From positions 8,846,229 through 8,910,228 of the forward strand of contig NC_013131.1 in the NCBI RefSeq assembly GCF_000024025.1: a DNA stretch of 64,000 nt. Direction: 5' to 3'. Shown in pieces: positions 1 through 8,457 of this stretch. The notes under the pieces were generated by a model. The model saw only the letters and a list, made by a program, of their open reading frames with translations. It made no database searches and had not been told where the DNA came from. Position 1 is the stretch's first letter, and every line of letters begins with the position of its first letter. Made by a program: the position numbers and the translations under genes. The DNA is from Catenulispora acidiphila DSM 44928 (lineage in GTDB: Bacteria; Actinomycetota; Actinomycetes; Streptomycetales; Catenulisporaceae).

Positions 1-2
1 AG

Positions 3-869
3 GAGACGGTGGAATCCATCGTCGCCTCGGCCCGCGCCGCCTCGGACAAACTCGGGGCAACGGTGCGGGTACTGGTGGTGGACGACGCCTCGCCGACGGA
101 GTCGACCCGCGAGGCGGTGGCGGCCCTGACCGCCGAGACCGCGGCCGCCGGCACGGCCGTCAGCGTGGACTACGCACGCGTCGAGGTCCACGACGGCCGC
201 AAGGACCCGGGCGCCGCCATCGCCCTCGGCGTCTCCCAGGCGACCTCCCGCTACCTGACCATCTTCGGCGACGACGACATCATGCTGCCGGAGCACATCA
301 CCCTGCACCTGCAGAACATGCGCCGCGGCGCCGACGTCTCAGCGGCGTCGTACTTCATCACCGACGGCCAGCTCAACCGCCAGCACGCCAAGCGCCGCCG
401 CGCAGCCCACCTCGGCGACCTGCTGATCGGCCGGATCGACGTGAACGACGGCGCCTTCGTCCGCACCGAACTGATCCAGGCCGTGGAACTCGACCCGGCC
501 CTCCTGGCGCAGATGCTCTACCCGGTCTGGGCCACGCTGCTGATCGACAAGCGCAAGTTCGTCTACTCGCGCACCCCGACCTTCCTCTACCGCCGCCACG
601 ACGCGAACATCAGCAGCGTCAACAAGAACGCCGAGGACGCCGCACTCCGCACCTCGCTCCAGGAGAAGTACCAGGCGCTGGCATCGGAGAAGCTGGGCGC
701 CGTGCCCGAACCCCGGAAGGTGGACTGGGCACGGCACAAGCGAGAGTGGCAGTACTCGAAGAAGGGCTACGTGCGCTGGCGCATGGCCGCCACGGAGTTG
801 GCGGTGAAGCGGAATCCGGTGGTGCGGAAGGCTTTCCGGATGCCGCCGCTGCCTCCGAAGGAGTCGTAG
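3..869 (+). CDS. Family 2 glycosyltransferase, 5'-truncated by window edge
   Basis: Transfers a sugar from a nucleotide donor; acceptor unknown. The visible part has the GT2 (GT-A fold) layout: a beta strand ending VVDDAS, then TIFGDDDIMLP, which fits the metal-binding DxD loop. The reading frame is open to the window edge and the first residues resemble the helix after the usual N-terminal VSVVIPTYN segment. The true start therefore lies upstream, and the GTG at position 9 is unlikely to be it. The stop is 11 bases before the Nudix ATG, so the two are probably co-transcribed. It opens the glycosyltransferase-rich locus that fills the first half of the window. Confidence 0.85.
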   Translation, partial: ETVESIVASARAASDKLGATVRVLVVDDASPTESTREAVAALTAETAAAGTAVSVDYARVEVHDGRKDPGAAIALGVSQATSRYLTIFGDDDIMLPEHITLHLQNMRRGADVSAASYFITDGQLNRQHAKRRRAAHLGDLLIGRIDVNDGAFVRTELIQAVELDPALLAQMLYPVWATLLIDKRKFVYSRTPTFLYRRHDANISSVNKNAEDAALRTSLQEKYQALASEKLGAVPEPRKVDWARHKREWQYSKKGYVRWRMAATELAVKRNPVVRKAFRMPPLPPKES

Positions 870-880
870 GGCGGGGTGCG

Positions 881-1390
881 ATGACAGACGGTCGGCACGG
901 CGTCGCCGTGGACAGCGGTGTCGAGGTCCCAGTCCCCGCCGACGATGAGAACTGGGTGGTCGGAGCGATCATCTTCGACGGCGCGGGGCGGGTCTTCGCC
1001 CAGAAACGCAGCGCTGAGCGAAGGCTCTTCCCCGGCATGTGGGACATCGTCGGCGGGCACGTCGATGGTGGCGAATCCATCCTGACGGCGCTGGCCCGGG
1101 AAGTCATGGAAGAGACCGGATGGCGCTTGCTGCGGGTGCGGCGGCTGGTCGAGAAGTCGACGTGGACCGGCGATGACGGCCGGGGTGTGCGGCACGAGGT
1201 CGATTACGTCGTCGAGGTCGAGGGCGATCTGGCCCGTCCCGCGCTGGAGTGGTCGAAACACTCTGAGTACGGATGGTTCGGCCCGGAGGACCTGCCGCGC
1301 CTTAAGGAGAACGTCGCGCCTGGCGACTGGTTCATTCACGATCTGGTCGCCAGGGCACTTCGAGAACGTTCTGACGCCGCTAGGCGGTGA
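881..1390 (+). CDS. Nudix hydrolase
   Basis: A 169-residue protein that probably hydrolyses a nucleoside diphosphate linked to another group; substrate not predictable. The Nudix box is complete: GGHVDGGES followed by AREVMEETGW fits GX5EX7REUXEEXGU. The ATG at 881 was chosen because the core fold begins about 25 residues later and the upstream extension looks like antisense of the preceding gene. The end overlaps the convergent flippase-like gene by 11 bases. Nudix enzymes are sometimes found among nucleotide-sugar genes, but here the link is positional only. Confidence 0.85.
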   Translation: MTDGRHGVAVDSGVEVPVPADDENWVVGAIIFDGAGRVFAQKRSAERRLFPGMWDIVGGHVDGGESILTALAREVMEETGWRLLRVRRLVEKSTWTGDDGRGVRHEVDYVVEVEGDLARPALEWSKHSEYGWFGPEDLPRLKENVAPGDWFIHDLVARALRERSDAARR

Positions 1391-2735
1391 TGCCGGCCGA
1401 TTTGGTCGTCGTCTCGCCGTCGGTGTCCGTGCCGCCCTTGCCGGTGCGGCCCTCGTGGGCGGTGAGGGCGGCGGCGATGAGGTCGGCGGCGATGGTCACC
1501 AGGCGGGAGGCCAGGGCGACGACTGTGGCTTTGCCGGGGTCCAGGACCGGTTGGAGGGCGGCGACCAGGATGAGTTCGCGGACGCCGGCGCCGGCGGGGG
1601 CGAAGACGATGATGAAGCCGACGCTCCAGGCGAAGGCGTAGCCGCCTATGGCCAGCAGGAGGGTGCGGCCGGGGGTCGCGCCCAGGGCGATGGCCAGGAC
1701 CCAGATGTGGGCGCCGGCGAGGAGCCAGCCGACGAGGCTGCGGGCCGCGGTCTCGGCGATGGTGCGGCCGGTGAGCGGTTCGATCGCGGGGCGGCGGGTC
1801 AGGCGGAAGAGGGTTCGCAGGACCGGGTTGGCGATCTTGGGGTGCAGGCCCGCGAGCAGGAGCGGTGCCACGGCGAAGGCCCAGCGGTAGCCGGCGGCGT
1901 CCGTGCCTCCGCCGAGGGGCAGGGTCGCGGCGGCGAGCAGGAGCGCCGAGGAGAGCGACACGAGCATCGCGAGTGCGGCGGCGGCCGCGCTGCGTGCGCG
2001 GGGGATGCGGTAGGCGCGGCCGAGCTGCATCTGCGCGACCACCGGCCAGACCGAGCCGGGCAGGTACTTGCCGAGCTGGCTGGTGAAGAAGATGCGCGCG
2101 GCGGGACGCAGCCGCAGCGGGGAGCCGAGCGAGCCGAGCAGCCCCCGCCAGGCCAGCATCATCGCCACGACCGAGGCCAGGGCGGGGACGAGCGCGACCA
2201 GCAGCGGCACCGGACCGAGCTCGGCGAAGCCCGCCCGGACGCGCGTCCACTGGTGGCCGACAGCGTAGGCGCCCGCCGCGATGGTGAGCGCGAGGAAGGC
2301 GAGGCGGGCGATCTGGCCGCGGCGGTTGGGGGCGGGGCGGGGCGTCGCCGGGTCGTCGGGGTCGGGGAGAAGGTCGGCCAGGGGGTCGGGCAGGGGGTCG
2401 GTGACGGAGTCGGGCTGCTGAGTCGGCTGCGGGGAGGCAGCGGAGGAATCGGCGGAGGAATCGGCAGACGAGTCCCCATCAGCCTTGGCGTTAGCGGCAG
2501 AGGAATCGGTAGAGGAATCCCGATCAGCCTTGGCATCGCCGGCAGAAGATCCGCCGGCAGAAGACCCATCGGCAGCCGCCTGCGCATCGCGGGCACCGGC
2601 CGCCAAGCCGCGGCGCTCTCCTCCGGCGTCGGCACGCGCGCGTGCCGTCTCGCTCTCGGCGCCCGCGGTGGCGGGGGCTTCGTCCGTCCGGACGGTCCGC
2701 CGGTTGAGGCCGGAACCGCTACTCTGGCTGACCAT
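1380..2735 (-). CDS. LPG synthase/flippase-like integral membrane protein (UPF0104 family)
   Basis: About 451 residues. Residues ~20-125 are a low-complexity Ser/Ala/Asp-rich tail with imperfect SSADSS repeats. From about residue 140 there are some eight hydrophobic segments typical of the lysylphosphatidylglycerol synthase TM domain family, with the family-like sequence FFTSQLGKYLPGSVWPV. Members without the catalytic C-terminal domain occur in surface-polysaccharide loci and are thought to flip lipids or lipid-linked sugars; substrate unknown. The ATG at 2735 overlaps the ATG of the divergent glycosyltransferase at 2734 in one CATG. A start inside or after the low-complexity tail is possible. 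Confidence 0.75.
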   Translation of the reverse strand: MVSQSSGSGLNRRTVRTDEAPATAGAESETARARADAGGERRGLAAGARDAQAAADGSSAGGSSAGDAKADRDSSTDSSAANAKADGDSSADSSADSSAASPQPTQQPDSVTDPLPDPLADLLPDPDDPATPRPAPNRRGQIARLAFLALTIAAGAYAVGHQWTRVRAGFAELGPVPLLVALVPALASVVAMMLAWRGLLGSLGSPLRLRPAARIFFTSQLGKYLPGSVWPVVAQMQLGRAYRIPRARSAAAAALAMLVSLSSALLLAAATLPLGGGTDAAGYRWAFAVAPLLLAGLHPKIANPVLRTLFRLTRRPAIEPLTGRTIAETAARSLVGWLLAGAHIWVLAIALGATPGRTLLLAIGGYAFAWSVGFIIVFAPAGAGVRELILVAALQPVLDPGKATVVALASRLVTIAADLIAAALTAHEGRTGKGGTDTDGETTTKSAGITA

Positions 2736-3840
2736 GCGCGTCCTGATCTTCGGCACTTACGACGTGGCGGCGCACCCCCGGGTGGGGGTCGTCGCTGAGG
2801 GGTTGCGGGGTGCGGGTCATGAGGTCCGCGAGTGTAACGCGCCTCTTGGGTTCGACACCGCCGCGCGGGTCAAGATGCTGGCCCAGCCGTGGCGGGTACC
2901 CGCGCTCGGGGTGCGGCTGGCGCGGTGTTGGGCGCGGCTGGCGCGCCAGTCGCTGCGGGGACCTCGGCCGGACGTCGTGGTGGTCGGGTACCTCGGGCAC
3001 TTCGACGTGCACCTGGCGCGGCTGCTGTTCGGGCGCCGGCGCGTGGTGCTGGACCACCTGATCGGCGCCGCCGACACCGGGCGGGACCGGCAGGTGAGCC
3101 ACGGGGTGCGGCAGCCGCTGCTGCGCGCCATCGACGCGGCGGCGCTGAGCTCCGCCCGCGTGGTGATCGTCGACACCGAGGAACACCGGGAGACCCTGCC
3201 CGCCAAACACCAGGCGCATGCCGTGGTGGTTCCCGTCGGTGCGCCGGACGAGTGGTTCGTGCCGGAGGCAGCACCGGAGCCGGCGGAGCCCGAGGGCCCG
3301 CTGCGCGTGGTCTTCTACGGCCTGTTCACGCCGCTCCAGGGCGCCGCGACGATCGGCGGCGCCATCGCCCGCCTCGCCGACCAGCCCGTCGCCGTCACGA
3401 TGATCGGCGGCGGCCAGGACAAGGCCGAGGCGGTGCGCAACGCCGGCGACGCCAAGAACGTCACCTGGCTCGACTGGGTCCCCGCCGCCGAACTCCCCCG
3501 CCTGGTCGCCGAGCACGACGTCTGCCTCGGCATCTTTGGCACCGGCCCGAAGGCACTCCGGGTCGTGCCGAACAAGGTCTACCAAGGCGCGGCAGCCGGC
3601 TGCGCGATCGTCACCTCGGACACCCCGCCCCAGCGCCGCGCCCTCGGCCCAGCCGCACGCTACGTAGCCCCCGGAGACGCCGCAGCCCTCGCCGACGCCC
3701 TCGCCGACCTCGCCGCCGACCCCCACCAACTCGCCGAGCTGAAGCAGGCGTCCAGCACCGCCGCCCGCGACCGCTTCACCCCGGCCCGCGTGGTGGAACC
3801 GCTGCTGGCGAAGCTCGCCGAGCTGGGATTCGGCACATGA
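2734..3840 (+). CDS. Family 4-like glycosyltransferase
   Basis: 368 residues with a GT-B layout. It begins MRVLIFGTYD, has an N-terminal acceptor domain, and has a C-terminal donor domain starting near LRVVFYGLFTPLQG. The later MIGGGQ, WLDWVPAAELPRLVAEHDVCLGIFG and NKVYQGAAAGCAIV segments fit GT4/GT1 donor-binding elements. Probably adds one sugar to a surface glycan. The stop at 3838 is followed at once by a degenerate 36-bp repeat tract. In the next frame that tract stays open for about 105 codons as Asn/Ala/Glu/Gln/Pro-rich repeats with no start codon, which may be a lost C-terminal tail. Confidence 0.85.
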   Translation: MRVLIFGTYDVAAHPRVGVVAEGLRGAGHEVRECNAPLGFDTAARVKMLAQPWRVPALGVRLARCWARLARQSLRGPRPDVVVVGYLGHFDVHLARLLFGRRRVVLDHLIGAADTGRDRQVSHGVRQPLLRAIDAAALSSARVVIVDTEEHRETLPAKHQAHAVVVPVGAPDEWFVPEAAPEPAEPEGPLRVVFYGLFTPLQGAATIGGAIARLADQPVAVTMIGGGQDKAEAVRNAGDAKNVTWLDWVPAAELPRLVAEHDVCLGIFGTGPKALRVVPNKVYQGAAAGCAIVTSDTPPQRRALGPAARYVAPGDAAALADALADLAADPHQLAELKQASSTAARDRFTPARVVEPLLAKLAELGFGT

Positions 3841-4234
3841 GCCGAACACGGTCCGGGAGAAGGAAAAGAGTCCGCGGGCACCGCTGAAATCGCATCCGAA
3901 CGCCGAATCACCGGCGAACCCGGCCGCGAACGCCGAGCAGCCAGAACCACCGAACACGGCCGCTAATGCCGAGCAGCCCGAGCCACCCAGCCCGCGCCCG
4001 AACACCGAGCAACCTGAGGCACCCGGCCCGTTCCGGATTGCCGAGCAGGCCGAGTCACCGAACCCGCGCCCGACCGCCGAGCAGCCTGAGCTACCCAGCC
4101 CGCGCCGGCCCGCCGAGTGGCCAACGCCACCGAACCCGGCCGCGAATGCCGAGTAGCCCGAGCAGCCCGAGCCACCCAGCCCGCTCCCGACCGCCGATCC
4201 GCCGCACCGCGAACCCGCATCGCGCGTCGACGTC
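3841..4234 (+). repeat. Degenerate ~36-bp tandem repeats between two convergent genes
   Basis: This 394-base gap holds no gene I can support. From about 3895 to 4200 it has some seven imperfect units of about 36 bp (12 codons), each beginning near GCCGAGCAGCCCGAGCCACC. Read from 3839 to the TAG at 4154 on the plus strand the frame is open and repeats NAEQPEPP-like peptides. On the minus strand it also reads open as Gly/Ser/Cys-rich repeats. The 13-mer GAGCCGAACACGG at the gene end (3839-3851) also occurs in the repeat units near 61.86-62.2 kb. Confidence 0.8.
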
Positions 4235-7200
4235 TCAGACACTCGCGTCCCCTCCGCCGGACTCCACCGCGCCGCCAGCCGTCGCCGCCGTCCGCCGCGC
4301 CCGGCTGCGCAGCCACGCCAGTTCCCAGGGCGCTGGGCGGCCGCGGCGGGAGTACCAGGTCTCCATGCCGACGCCGCCGGCGAGGGCGAAGGCTGTTGCG
4401 GCGCTGGCGTAGCCGCCTAGGCCGTGGTCCGGGGACTTGTAGTGGAGCTTCACTGTGTGCGTGCCCTGTGGGACCGCGACTGCGACCAGGCCCTGGTCGG
4501 CGGGGACCAGGCGGGCGGTTTTGCCGTCCACTGTGGCGGACCAGCCGACCTGGTCGGAGTCTGCGACCACGAGGTAGCCGGGGGCTTGGGAGTCCACCTG
4601 GGCGCCTACGGAGTCCAGGCCGTCGCTGGTCACTGTCACCGCGCTGTCGGGGGTGACCGAGGTGGCGCCGGTCGAGGCCGCGCCGATTGAGGCCAGGGCG
4701 GTCGTCGGTGCGGTTGCGGCTGGTGTGGAGCCAGCTGCTGCGGACGAGCCGACGGCGCCTGCCACCGTCGCGCCGGCGTCTGCGTCCGATCCCGCTGCCG
4801 ACAGCACCGCCGGCGCTGTCAGCGCCATGCCGCTGTTCAGTACCACCGTCGAGGTCTCCAGTGCTCCGGAGGCCAGGAGGCTGACCCGCGATGTCGCGTT
4901 CGGGACCACCACCGAGGAGTCGGCCCAGCGGATGCGCGGCATCGCGTTCAGCCGCTGGTAGATCACCGACGAGCCGGCGTGGACCAGTTTCAGGCCGTCG
5001 CCGGGGTCGGTCACCGTCGCCAGCGCGGGTGCGCCGGCCAGGGCCTGGACCGCCAGCGGCTCGGTCTTCGCCGAGTGCAGGGTCAGCGTCGCTGTCCGCG
5101 GGCCGTTCGCGGCCGGGGAGTCCAGCGCGATCGGGACGTCGAACTCCACGCCGGTCTGGATGCCCTGGGTCAGCCGTTTGGAGGTCACCGAGCCGGCGCC
5201 GTCGGAGACCGTGACCTCGATCCAGTCGTCGCTCGAATTCGGCGCGTAGGAGAACACGTCGGCGGCGGAGGTCGGGACCAGGCCCAGGGCCCGGACGTCG
5301 TCACCGACCGGCAGCCGCACCGGGAGCGGCACGTTCGGCTCCAGCTCCACCGACGTGCCGTCGGTCTGCGCCGGGTGCCCGGTCCCGAACACCGGCTCGT
5401 TCGGCGAGGCGGTGAAGTAGGCGACGCCGAGCCGGTCCAGGATCGGGCTGGTCGCCTGCGCCTCGTCCGGACTGAACGCCAGCCGGGTCGGTGCGGGAAC
5501 CGGATCGCCGGGCACGCCCTTCACCAGGGTCGCGAACGCCGAGTTCAGGAACGCGTGCCCGTTCAGCGCGCGCAGCCCGTACACCGAGTCGGTCCCGAGC
5601 ACCGAGGCCTCGGACGTGCTCGCGTAGCGCGAGTGCCCGAGGTTCGCGGCCAGGAACTCCTGCGTGTCGGTGACCGGATAGAAAGTCGATTTATCGGCGC
5701 TGGGAGTGAACCGCCCGATGAACGACGTGCCCTCGGCGGCGACCATCGCCACCACCCCGCACGCCGCGAACACCCGCACCACGCCGACCCGCCGGACCGA
5801 CCCGCCGAACCAGGACACCAGCCACAGCACGCCGACCAGTAGCACGGCGGCCGCGATCAGCATCAGCCCGTGGCGGATCTCGGTGTTGTACGTGGAGACG
5901 GCCACCTGAGTCGCCTTCGTGCCATCGGCGCCGTTGTAGCCGTTGGCGCCGTCGGCGGTCGCGACCCTGCGCCCCTCGCCCACGAGCGCCCAGGCCTCCA
6001 GCCCGACCGCCAGCACCACCACGAGCGCCCACGCCGGCGCGGCCCACCGCGCCAAGCCCGGCCGCAGCTGGATCCGCGGAGCCACCCAGCGCGCGAGGCG
6101 GCCTCGAGAAGCGGCGGGGGCAGCCGCGAACTCCGACCGTTTCCGCAGCACGACTTCGAACCCGACCGCCGCCAGACACGCCAGCAACAGCCCGGTCACG
6201 CACCGCGCCCGGCCGATGAAGTTCGCCCCGAACAACGACCGCAGCACCGGAATGTGCTGCCCGATCCCCAGCAGCCAGCCGCCGTGGTAGACCAGCAGCA
6301 TCCACACCGCGGTGGAGGCGATGAAGAACACCCACACCCCGCGCGGCAGCAGGATCCGGCCGCGCCGGACCGCCATCACCGCCACCACGGACAGCACCAG
6401 TACCGCGGCGCCGACATAGCCCAGCGCCTCGACCGAGTTCGGACCGAGGTAGAACAGCTGCTGGTCGGTGGAGGCGACGCCGCCGAAAGCCCACGGCGCG
6501 AAGGACGTCAGGAAGCTGACCGGATCCAGATGGTCCGCGCCGCTTTGTCCACGTCCCTCGATCAGCCAGGAGGAATAGAACTTCGCGAACGGCAGCAACT
6601 GGAACATCGCCAGCGCGACCCCGGCCGCGACGCCCGCGCCGAGCGCGGCGAGCTGCCCGATCCTGCGGGTCCGTACCAGCGCGTAGACCCCGGCGGTGAG
6701 CAGCGCGTAGCCCTCGACGGACGGGAACCCGCCGAGCATGAGGCAGCCGACCACGACAGCCAGGACCGCGACGTCCCGGAACCGCCGCAGCTGCAGCAGC
6801 CGCTCGACCGCCCAGAACAGCAGCGGCACGAAGGCGCCGACCCGCGTCTGCGGCCAGCCCTGCCAGGCCACCATGTAGGCGCCCGAGACATACGCCATCC
6901 CGCCGACCAACGCGGCCGGCGGCGACAGCTTCAGCCGGCGCAGGAAGAGATAGAGCCCGACGAGTCCGACCAGAACTTCGGCCAGCCGCTCGTACGCCGG
7001 CGCCAGCCACGACGGCAGCACGTAGTACGGTGCGGTCACCGGGGAAGCCAGCGCGTTGTTGGTGATGCTGCCGAGCGGCGTGCCGCCGACGATGTAGGGG
7101 TCCCAGGCAGTCGGTTTACCGGACTTGACCCCCTTCGCGAACAGGTCCTCGGCCGGGATCTCGGCGCTGTACACGTCCGACTGCATCAGGTTCTTGCTCT

Positions 7201-7372
7201 GCGAGTCGGCGAAGCCGGCGTTGGCGTACACGCCGTAGCGCACCATGTAGTCGGTGTCGGCCAGCACGCTGCGCCCCGCCAACTGCGAGGCGATGCCGCC
7301 GACCGCCAGGTACAGCGCGGCCAGCACGGCCGCCGCGGTCACCAGACGCGAACCCCAGCCGCGCTCACTCAC
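4235..7372 (-). CDS. YfhO-family membrane glycosyltransferase (GT-C type)
   Basis: 1045 residues with many hydrophobic helices in the first half, a large soluble region and a helix near the C terminus. An early extracytoplasmic DTDYMVRYGVYANAG segment may supply GT-C-type acidic residues. YfhO of Bacillus uses polyprenyl-phosphate sugars made by a GT2 enzyme to glycosylate teichoic acid outside the membrane. The GTG at 7372 overlaps the TGA of the upstream GT2 gene (GTGA), so the pair looks translationally coupled; this decided the start over a 51-residue longer frame. The C-terminal third has an Ala/Thr/Ser linker and a beta-rich segment ending in LPADQGLVAVAVP-like sequence typical of this family. 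Confidence 0.85.
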   Translation of the reverse strand: MSERGWGSRLVTAAAVLAALYLAVGGIASQLAGRSVLADTDYMVRYGVYANAGFADSQSKNLMQSDVYSAEIPAEDLFAKGVKSGKPTAWDPYIVGGTPLGSITNNALASPVTAPYYVLPSWLAPAYERLAEVLVGLVGLYLFLRRLKLSPPAALVGGMAYVSGAYMVAWQGWPQTRVGAFVPLLFWAVERLLQLRRFRDVAVLAVVVGCLMLGGFPSVEGYALLTAGVYALVRTRRIGQLAALGAGVAAGVALAMFQLLPFAKFYSSWLIEGRGQSGADHLDPVSFLTSFAPWAFGGVASTDQQLFYLGPNSVEALGYVGAAVLVLSVVAVMAVRRGRILLPRGVWVFFIASTAVWMLLVYHGGWLLGIGQHIPVLRSLFGANFIGRARCVTGLLLACLAAVGFEVVLRKRSEFAAAPAASRGRLARWVAPRIQLRPGLARWAAPAWALVVVLAVGLEAWALVGEGRRVATADGANGYNGADGTKATQVAVSTYNTEIRHGLMLIAAAVLLVGVLWLVSWFGGSVRRVGVVRVFAACGVVAMVAAEGTSFIGRFTPSADKSTFYPVTDTQEFLAANLGHSRYASTSEASVLGTDSVYGLRALNGHAFLNSAFATLVKGVPGDPVPAPTRLAFSPDEAQATSPILDRLGVAYFTASPNEPVFGTGHPAQTDGTSVELEPNVPLPVRLPVGDDVRALGLVPTSAADVFSYAPNSSDDWIEVTVSDGAGSVTSKRLTQGIQTGVEFDVPIALDSPAANGPRTATLTLHSAKTEPLAVQALAGAPALATVTDPGDGLKLVHAGSSVIYQRLNAMPRIRWADSSVVVPNATSRVSLLASGALETSTVVLNSGMALTAPAVLSAAGSDADAGATVAGAVGSSAAAGSTPAATAPTTALASIGAASTGATSVTPDSAVTVTSDGLDSVGAQVDSQAPGYLVVADSDQVGWSATVDGKTARLVPADQGLVAVAVPQGTHTVKLHYKSPDHGLGGYASAATAFALAGGVGMETWYSRRGRPAPWELAWLRSRARRTAATAGGAVESGGGDASV

Positions 7373-8289
7373 TCCGGTCGGGATCGGACGATGAGGTCCG
7401 CGAGGAGTGCCATGGAGGCGATGATCAGCCCTGACAAGAGCAGCAGTGCCGTGTTCTGCGCGAACCGGAACGGATGCACCGACACATCGAAGATGGCCTT
7501 GACCGCGCCGATGCCGACCAGCCACAGGGCCGGGGGCATCAGGACCTTCAGCGGGTTGAAGTACATCACCATCCGCAGGACCTGCAGGATGTAGCGGTAG
7601 GCGTCCTTCACAAACTTGAACTTGGACTTACCGGCCCGCTTGGCATAGTCGATCGGGACATACACCACGGTCTTCTGGTTGGACATGAACGCCAACGTGA
7701 TCGTGGTGACACAGGAGAACCCGGGCGGCAGCAGCCGCAGATACGGCAGCGCCACCTCACGGCGCATCGCCCGCAGACCCGAGTTCAGATCCGGGATCTT
7801 CTGGTTCGTCAGCTTCTCCGCGATCTTGCGGATCACCCACTTCGCCGGGATCCGCAACAGACGGTGCGAACCCATCTCGGCCTTGCGCGCACCCACCACC
7901 TGATCGATACCGGCGTCGAAATCAAGCATCTCCACCAACTCGGGGATCCGCTCGTTCGGATACGACATGTCCGCATCGGTCCACACCACGATGTCGCCCC
8001 GGGCCATGCCCGACCCGATCCGGCGCACCGTACCGGCACCGCCGTTGCGGTGGAACGCCACCACCTTCACCGACGGGAAATCGATCTCCGCCTTGCGCAG
8101 CACCTCCAAGGTGCCGTCGGTGGAGGCGTCATCGATCGCCAAAACCTCATACGGATACTCCGTGGCATCCAACGCCGCACAAATCCGCTGAATCTCCAGC
8201 AGAACGTGCGCCTCCTCGTTGTAACACGGCAGAACCACACTGACATGAGGTGGAGGCTGCTCGTTCTCCAAGGATCCAGCCCCTTTCAT
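7369..8289 (-). CDS. Polyprenyl-phosphate glycosyltransferase, DPM1/CsbB-like GT2
   Basis: 306 residues. The N-terminal GT-A domain has VSVVLPCYNEE, LAIDDASTDGT and VWTDADMSYPNE (the DxD region). It ends with two hydrophobic helices from about residue 245, LWLVGIGAVKAIF and a LLLLSGLIIASMALLADLIV-like segment. Enzymes with this layout move a sugar from a nucleotide donor to undecaprenyl phosphate at the inner membrane face. The gene is coupled by a 4-base overlap to the YfhO-like gene downstream, which supports a lipid-linked sugar feeding outside glycosylation. A palindrome-like terminator (8390-8427) lies upstream, so this gene starts a new transcript. Confidence 0.9.
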   Translation of the reverse strand: MKGAGSLENEQPPPHVSVVLPCYNEEAHVLLEIQRICAALDATEYPYEVLAIDDASTDGTLEVLRKAEIDFPSVKVVAFHRNGGAGTVRRIGSGMARGDIVVWTDADMSYPNERIPELVEMLDFDAGIDQVVGARKAEMGSHRLLRIPAKWVIRKIAEKLTNQKIPDLNSGLRAMRREVALPYLRLLPPGFSCVTTITLAFMSNQKTVVYVPIDYAKRAGKSKFKFVKDAYRYILQVLRMVMYFNPLKVLMPPALWLVGIGAVKAIFDVSVHPFRFAQNTALLLLSGLIIASMALLADLIVRSRPE

Positions 8290-8389
8290 CAGGCCTGATG
8301 CGCCAATAGTCCCCTGCCGGGGGAGATCAGTCTCTGCGAGGACTCTTAGAGTTTCGTGAAGGTCGTCAAACCAAGATAAAGAGCGCGTG

Positions 8390-8427
8390 AGAGCCCCCGA
8401 CCCCGGTTACCCGGTTTCGGGGGCTCT
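8390..8427 (-). terminator. Hairpin terminator after the wbp-like operon
   Basis: AGAGCCCCCGACCCCGG pairs with CCGGTTTCGGGGGCTCT across TTAC, a long stem with one or two mismatches. It lies 30 bases past the stop of the oxidoreductase gene (8458). No T-run is obvious, as is common in high-GC actinomycetes. Confidence 0.7.
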
Positions 8428-8457
8428 GATCACTGGCTGTCCTGAACAGGACACGGG

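Noticed and set aside
767-1339. Minus-strand frames across the Nudix gene
   Set aside because: The Nudix box on the plus strand is complete; the opposite frames show no domain and are typical high-GC shadows.
2485-2733. Longer N terminus for the GT4 gene starting at 2485
   Set aside because: The added part is antisense of the flippase-like gene's low-complexity tail, and GT4 proteins start at the MRVLIF-type strand.
2719-4242. Long minus-strand frame with Gly/Ser/Cys-rich 12-residue repeats starting at a GTG that overlaps the YfhO-like gene stop
   Set aside because: Most of its length is antisense to a convincing GT4 gene; the repeats read open in several frames because the unit is 36 bp and GC-rich.
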